The notes under the pieces: generated by a model
What the model saw: the letters and a program-made list of their open reading frames with translations, nothing else
The model's database searches: none
What the model was told of the DNA's origin: nothing
From: an uncultured Alphaproteobacteria bacterium
Lineage (GTDB): Bacteria; Pseudomonadota; Alphaproteobacteria; MPNO01; UBA2964
Direction: 5' to 3'
Length of the DNA stretch: 64,000 nucleotides
Assembly: GCA_943787225.1 (NCBI GenBank)
Contig: CALSLP010000002.1
Coordinates: forward strand, 62,001 to 126,000
Shown: one piece after another, positions 63,740-64,000 of the stretch
Numbering within the stretch: the stretch's first letter is position 1
How the letters are laid out: every line of letters begins with the position of its first letter
Position numbers and translations under genes: made by a program

Positions 63740-64000
63740 ATGTCACAAGAAGATACAGCATTAGTGCTTTTTTCCGGCGGGCAGGACAGTTCGACATGCC
63801 TTGCTTGGGCAGTCGAGAACTTCGCCCGCGTTGAAACCGTTGGCTTCGATTATGGTCAACGGCATTCGGTCGAGCTCGACTGCAGAATGCAGGTTTTGTC
63901 GGCGGTTCGCCGCGCATTCCCAGCCTGGAAGCGGAAGCTGGGAGACGATCATCTGCATGCAATCCCGGTTCTTGGGAATATTAGCGAAACCGCTCTCACC
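63740..64000 (+). CDS. queC: 7-cyano-7-deazaguanine synthase, 3' partial
   Basis: The first 87 codons of QueC from ATG 63740, running off the right edge. The ATP-pyrophosphatase P-loop is [11 protein letters not shown] near residues 9-19. It is followed by [10 protein letters not shown] near 33-42. QueC makes preQ0, the substrate of the QueF encoded at 44810, so this gene belongs to the same queuosine pathway. Confidence 0.93.
   Translation, partial: MSQEDTALVLFSGGQDSSTCLAWAVENFARVETVGFDYGQRHSVELDCRMQVLSAVRRAFPAWKRKLGDDHLHAIPVLGNISETALT

Noticed and set aside
1..64000. CRISPR arrays, IS elements, prophage or integron features
   Set aside because: No regularly spaced direct repeats, transposase or integrase motifs, or terminal inverted repeats were seen on either strand. 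Short repeats could be missed by eye.

Overview
The window looks like a chromosomal segment of an alphaproteobacterium, probably a free-living heterotroph. The evidence is the set of lineage-typical families (DUF2336, DUF1491, DUF6460, YqaE/Pmp3), the moderate GC content, and dense operons in which genes overlap by 4 bp (ATGA or GTGA). I see no rRNA, tRNA, CRISPR array, IS element or phage genes.

Layout. 1-22.8 kb is a catabolic region. It holds two UbiD-type decarboxylases, a MarR regulator, a double-cupin dioxygenase, a DapA-family aldolase, three TauD-type and one PhyH-type Fe(II) dioxygenases, an alpha/beta hydrolase, a tripartite tricarboxylate transporter (TctC-TctA-TctB), an FAD oxidoreductase, an acyl-CoA synthetase, a TPP enzyme and an MFS permease. 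22.8-27.4 kb is a tract so rich in frameshifts that four consecutive genes are unreadable in one frame. 27.4-35.9 kb has a third UbiD, one EamA exporter and a seven-gene operon on the minus strand: six tandem EamA/DMT transporters followed by a glutathione transferase, every junction overlapping by 4 bp. 36-42.5 kb has DUF2336, an LLM oxidoreductase, a DHA2-type MFS, a DUF1932 dehydrogenase, a YgjP-type metalloprotein and another EamA. 42.6-46.4 kb is a queuosine operon (queA-tgt-queF-queG). The start of queC lies at the right edge. 46.5-49.9 kb is an envelope island: two PEP-CTERM proteins, one behind a near-perfect sigma-54 promoter and one a metalloprotease, flanking an HtrA-like protein that has lost its catalytic His and Asp. 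50-64 kb has an SDR, a tenth EamA, an epimerase, a DUF1800/DUF1501 secreted pair, an Fe(3+)-type ABC importer, a double VOC protein, a 2-hydroxyacid dehydrogenase and small membrane proteins.

Themes. (1) Ten EamA/DMT family members lie within 64 kb, six of them in one coupled operon. (2) The left third looks like uptake and degradation of aromatic or carboxylic acids, with exporters next to decarboxylases. Substrates cannot be read from sequence. (3) At least 16 single-base indels break otherwise conserved genes. Most are insertions, which points to uncorrected long-read errors rather than true pseudogenes. Reading across them restores full-length queA, tgt, DUF2336, SIMPL, PhyH, TauD, MFS, EamA and YqaE proteins.
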